Assembly: GCA_905250075.1 (NCBI GenBank)
Contig: CAJNOP010000083.1
Location: 1 to 64,000 of the forward strand
Reading direction: 5' to 3'
From: Rotaria sp. Silwood1
Taxonomy: Eukaryota; Rotifera; Eurotatoria; Philodinida; Philodinidae
DNA: 64,000 nt
Under the pieces are notes generated by a model, which searched no databases, was not told the DNA's origin, and saw nothing but the letters and a program-made list of their open reading frames with translations. This document shows positions 60,506-64,000 of the stretch, in pieces. The first letter of the stretch is position 1; every line of letters starts with the position of its first letter. The translations under genes and the position numbers were made by a program.

Positions 60506-62137
60506 ATGTCGATAGAACCTGTAAGTGAAGTTGATCAAGATACAAACGCAAGATTGATGGAACCTGAAAATGAAATTCTTCGTCATCAGCATAAAAATGT
60601 TCAGTATGGAAAGCCATATTTTGCAGTATTATTAGCGGCCTTTTCTTCGTTGGGTGGATGGTTTTTTGGCTATGATCAAGGTGTTACTGGTGGCATTGTT
60701 GTTATGAATTCATTTAAAAATGACTTTTGTGTTGGCTTATATGCTAATGCAAGTGTCTGCGATCTTCCTGTGGGTGCTTTACCTTCTGATTACAGACGAT
60801 TCTTAGTACTATATACGTTACTGTATAATGTCGGATGTTTTGTTGGTGCTGCGTTCATTTCTTCATTTGTGGCAGAAAAATTTGGACGTCGAGCCATCAT
60901 TTTCACAGCATCAATTCTATTTTTCATTGGTACTTCAATGGTTATTTTTTCACCAGGTGGTTCCAAAAAGATAATGATTTTAATATTAATTGGTCGGATT
61001 GTTGAAGGGACCGGCGTTGGCTGTTCTTCATTTGCATGTCCATTATATGCTTCAGAAATAGCTCCAACAAATCTACGTGGAATGCTTTCTGCTTTTATGC
61101 AAATGACAGTCGTAACTGGTTTATTTCTTGCTAACGTGGTAAATTTTTTATTGCAAAATCATAAATGGGGCTGGCGATTGTCAAATGGAATTATTTTGAT
61201 CGCTCCAGTCACGATTATGATCGGCATATTTTTCTGTCCGGAAACTCCTCGATGGTTGTTTAAAAAAGAGAGTCGAGTATCGGCCGAGAGAAGTTTAAAA
61301 CGCATCCGTAAAACAACCGATGTAAGAGCTGAACTAGATGCTATTGCCGATGCTATACAAGAAGAAGGTGATCAAGTTTCAATCAAAGAACTATTAGCAA
61401 CAAAGAAAATGCTTCGAAGACTTGGTATTGCTATAGGAATGCATGTTTTAAATCAGGGAACGGGTATTAATCCTATATTTACATATGGTGGTATTATTTA
61501 TGAAAGTGTTCTCGGAAAGGGAATCGTATCATTATTGATTTTGTCTGGTGTGAATCTCCTAAGCACAATACCAGCCTTGTTTCTAATTGATAGACTAGGT
61601 CGTCGAAAACTTCTCATATTTTTTGGCTTAGGTATGGTAGTTGGACATCTTGTGGCAGCAACAGTGTTTGCTACAGGTTGCAATGTAATTAAAACAATCA
61701 TCACTAACACTACAACAAGTGAAGAAATTGTAAATTGTAAAACAACTTCTGGTATACTAATGCTTGTCTTTACAGTTATTTTTGTAGCTTTTTATGCACT
61801 TTCTTGGGGAGCAGTCGTCTTTGTTTATGTAGCTGAGATTTTCCCTCTTAATGTCAGAGCTAAGGCTATTTCAATAGCGACAGGAAGCAATTGGTTAATG
61901 GGTACACTTATGTCTTATATGTTAGAGTTAATAGCTCCAATAGGGATTCATGGAGTATTTTATCTTTTTAGTGTTCTGTGCTTATTGGGTGTAATATTCG
62001 TCTACCGTTTCTGCCCAGAAACAAGAGATATTTTACTGGAAGATATTGAAGAAGAGTTTGCTAATTTCTATTTAAGGAATAGAACAACAAAAAAAACGAC
62101 AAAAGTCCGATCAGCAGAACAAAACAAGAAGAGCTAA
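60506..62137 (+). CDS. MFS sugar transporter (SP family, hexose-transporter-like)
   Basis: 543 residues, intronless in the coding part, predicted to carry hexose or a related sugar across the plasma membrane. Twelve hydrophobic segments can be counted. Family motifs: GGWFFGYDQGVTGGI in TM1 (about 50-64), FGRR (126-129), GRIVEGTGVGCSS then PLYASEIAP and RG (163-192), PETPRWL (245-251), NQGTGIN (316-322; most relatives have QQxxGIN), DRLGRR (362-367), and a terminal FCPETRD. The long extracellular TM1-TM2 loop with two cysteines and FGYDQGVTGG are more like fungal, protist or plant proton-sugar symporters than animal GLUTs. Start chosen at the first ATG after a likely splice acceptor (ttgattgcag, ends 60481). 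Substrate not determinable. Confidence 0.9.
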   Translation: MSIEPVSEVDQDTNARLMEPENEILRHQHKNVQYGKPYFAVLLAAFSSLGGWFFGYDQGVTGGIVVMNSFKNDFCVGLYANASVCDLPVGALPSDYRRFLVLYTLLYNVGCFVGAAFISSFVAEKFGRRAIIFTASILFFIGTSMVIFSPGGSKKIMILILIGRIVEGTGVGCSSFACPLYASEIAPTNLRGMLSAFMQMTVVTGLFLANVVNFLLQNHKWGWRLSNGIILIAPVTIMIGIFFCPETPRWLFKKESRVSAERSLKRIRKTTDVRAELDAIADAIQEEGDQVSIKELLATKKMLRRLGIAIGMHVLNQGTGINPIFTYGGIIYESVLGKGIVSLLILSGVNLLSTIPALFLIDRLGRRKLLIFFGLGMVVGHLVAATVFATGCNVIKTIITNTTTSEEIVNCKTTSGILMLVFTVIFVAFYALSWGAVVFVYVAEIFPLNVRAKAISIATGSNWLMGTLMSYMLELIAPIGIHGVFYLFSVLCLLGVIFVYRFCPETRDILLEDIEEEFANFYLRNRTTKKTTKVRSAEQNKKS

Positions 62138-62430
62138 AATGAAAATAAGTGAAATGAAGTGCTAATGTATGTCTATGAATCTGCTATTATAATAGTTCTT
62201 TTTTAATGCGAATTGAGAAAATTTTGTTATTTCCATACAACGTTTTTTCCATGTGTGCAACGTCAAATAAATAAATTCCTTCAAGCACTATCTTTTAGAA
62301 AGCAGATGTGTCTATTGCAGATGATCTACATGTTTCACCGGAGAGTGAAGTATTGGCACCTGTGTCTCAAATAGTTGAAAATCATTTATTATTAGCCAGA
62401 AAAAGAGGGTAACATTTTTTAAAAATTTTA
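62138..62430. other. Transporter 3' flank
   Basis: Contains AATAAATAAA at about 62267-62276, a likely polyadenylation signal. A short stretch near 62300-62400 has an open frame without clear family. Not called. Confidence 0.4.
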
Positions 62431-63174
62431 TATCAGATGTGCCAGAATGTTTACAACACTATCCATTTTGCATATATATCCCTACAGACAAAATATAAAA
62501 TCTTGAATTTCTTTTCTAATATACTTCGTCGAATTCTCTACAGCCATTTCGATTCTCTTCAGGATCATAAAAATCTGTGTAATAATTTCTATTCTGTATT
62601 TATCTCGACAAAAATAAACCATAAAAATCTGACGTTTTGTTTGAAAGATATGTAATTAAATTCTCGAAAGTAACCGAAGTAAAAGATCTTCTCAAAGTTT
62701 TCCGAATAGATTGCCATTCAAGAAGACTAAAAAAGAAAACATATGAGATGCTGAAATTTCTTACTCCAATGAGTTCAATTCTTTGCTCCTCAAAATAACT
62801 GCATAGCTGTCGTTAATGACTTATGATTCTCTCTGTAGATGAAGATCTTTAACTTGGATTACTTTAGAGAATTTAATGGTATATCTTTAAAAAAATGTCA
62901 AATTTTGATGATTTATTCCTGTCGAGATAAATACAGAATAGAAATTATTACAAAGATTTTTATTACTCTCAAGAGAATCGAAAATAGTGACGTTTCATAC
63001 ATCGTTATTTTTTAGTTTTTCCAAAATCTATCAGAAATTTGAATAAAATTTGTTACAATGGTTGTAGAGAATTCGACGAATCGTATTGTAGAAGAAACTC
63101 AAGGTTTTATAGTCTGTCTATAGAGAGGTACATGCACGATAGACCATGTTGCAAGTATTCTGGAACGTCTGATA
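62431..63174. mobile_element. 744-bp foldback element
   Basis: Left arm 62431-62692 and right arm 62840-63174 are inverted copies. Shared strings include GTAATAATTTCTATTCTGTA (arm interior), TTCGTCGAATTCTCTACA and TATCAG at the outer ends. The left arm lacks about 75 bp present in the right arm. The loop is about 147 bp. No ORF of note and no clear target duplication. It is either a MITE or a segment duplicated in inverted orientation. A transcript through it would fold into a long hairpin. Confidence 0.75.
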
Positions 63175-64000
63175 GAATCCATCCTTCACCCATACCTAGA
63201 GCCACCGCTATTCCCACACCCAAACACTGTTTTATATACATAAACACATTAGTCAAGAAAGGCAAGTGCAAAACTAAATTACCAATAAAGAAATGTCAAT
63301 TTTATCAAAATTGCATGAAAATGTGGTAGACGATAAGAATTCTGACTTGCAAAGAGTCATATCAAGTGAAGATGAATTTCTATAGTTTGACTGTGAGATT
63401 TCACAAAATGCAGCATTCGAATTTTTATAGCGTCTAAGCGTTCGAACCAGTAATCAAATCAAAGATCGTCGGAATTATCATGCCATCTGTTGTTGAGGAT
63501 AAAATATTCTATCAGTGTGAAATAGTTCTCAAGCTGATATTTGGTCAATTAAACAAAAGAACTGATATTAGTTGCATACAACAAGCACAGATTGAATATA
63601 TTTCGCTCTGATGACTAGAGTCCAATGCAAAGTTCGTCAAACAACCTAATTGATTTTTGTTCTATTTGTTTCCTACTAAGATTAATGCTAGTTACAAGTG
63701 ACGACAATCGAAAAATCTCACAATACAAGCATGCCTTTTATTTCACTGAAACAATGTATAAAATCAAAACATTTCGTTATATGAATCGTAAATTCATTAA
63801 TATGCCCCACTGTTAGAGCATCAATTTGCAGGATAGAATATGAGTATATGATTAAAATAAAAATGCACCACAATATAAATAAGAAATTGTTAACTTGAAC
63901 GTTGAAAACCAGTACGCTAGAGTGTATCAATTAATCTGCTGGTTCTACTGAGAAACAATTTACTAGTATGGTCTTATGAAGATGCACCAAAAATAAGTAC
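63175..64000. other. Right edge, intergenic
   Basis: A degenerate C-rich stretch (about 63186-63226, CACCCATACC to CCCACACCC) may be one more telomere-like relic. No gene was seen. Confidence 0.35.

Noticed and set aside
1-64000. CRISPR arrays, bacterial operons, tRNA or rRNA genes
   Set aside because: No regularly spaced repeat-spacer pattern, no polycistronic layout and no cloverleaf-like B-box was found by eye; introns and polyadenylation signals mark the window as eukaryotic.

Overview
The window reads as nuclear DNA of a small invertebrate, most probably a bdelloid rotifer. It is very AT-rich. Genes are split by short introns with GT-AG borders, some only 56-67 nt. The protein repertoire is bdelloid-like: R-S-E ADP-ribosyltransferases fused to TPR arrays, an F-box/LRR-type relic, and a decayed fast-evolving 7TM receptor. 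There are also many (TGTGGG)n/(CCCACA)n tracts, a unit I recall as the bdelloid telomeric repeat. Genus is not determinable; Rotaria or Adineta relatives are the best guess. There are two assembly gaps (31368-31467 and 45663-45672).

Layout. A partial secreted-protein gene lies at the left edge (60-573, minus). About 7.5 kb of gene-poor DNA follows, holding a worn inverted-repeat element. A voltage-gated proton channel (Hv1) is at 8163-9276, plus. A composite surface receptor runs from 11536 to 17803, plus: signal peptide, two duplicated tryptophan-rich modules, Ser/Thr stalk mini-exons, EGF domains, one membrane span. Next come a 652-bp dispersed repeat (18065-18716) and an element bounded by telomere-like arrays and CCG islands (18717-20625). 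A fused gene follows on the minus strand (20759-25311): two ubiquitin-like domains, ADP-ribosyltransferase, TPRs. A TIR-Ig gene is at 28092-30122, minus. A mariner-type MITE lies at 32592-33172 and a secreted cysteine-rich repeat protein at 34111-34911, minus. A head-to-head telomere-like array (35768-36294) abuts a truncated LRR-type pseudogene. A second ADP-ribosyltransferase-TPR gene is at 40895-42922, minus, with a decayed TPR fragment beside it. Then come a PGPGG-repeat protein (45563-46048, minus), the second copy of the 652-bp repeat (49173-49820), a secreted S58-type peptidase with bacterial relatives (52714-54046, plus), a GPCR pseudogene (56504-57230, minus), an MFS sugar transporter (60506-62137, plus) and a 744-bp foldback (62431-63174).

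The genes do not form an operon or pathway. Most encode surface, secreted or NAD-related signalling proteins typical of fast-evolving accessory regions. The most notable non-genic signal is a family of short inverted elements whose ends read roughly TTRAGGGTGTGG and its reverse complement. They range from about 35 bp to over 500 bp, the long ones with ends expanded into telomere-like arrays. They occur at least nine times here. Together with duplicated repeats, truncated genes and foldbacks they suggest a subtelomeric or transposon-rich segment. Exon joins were inferred by eye from reading frame and splice consensus; none is supported by transcript data.
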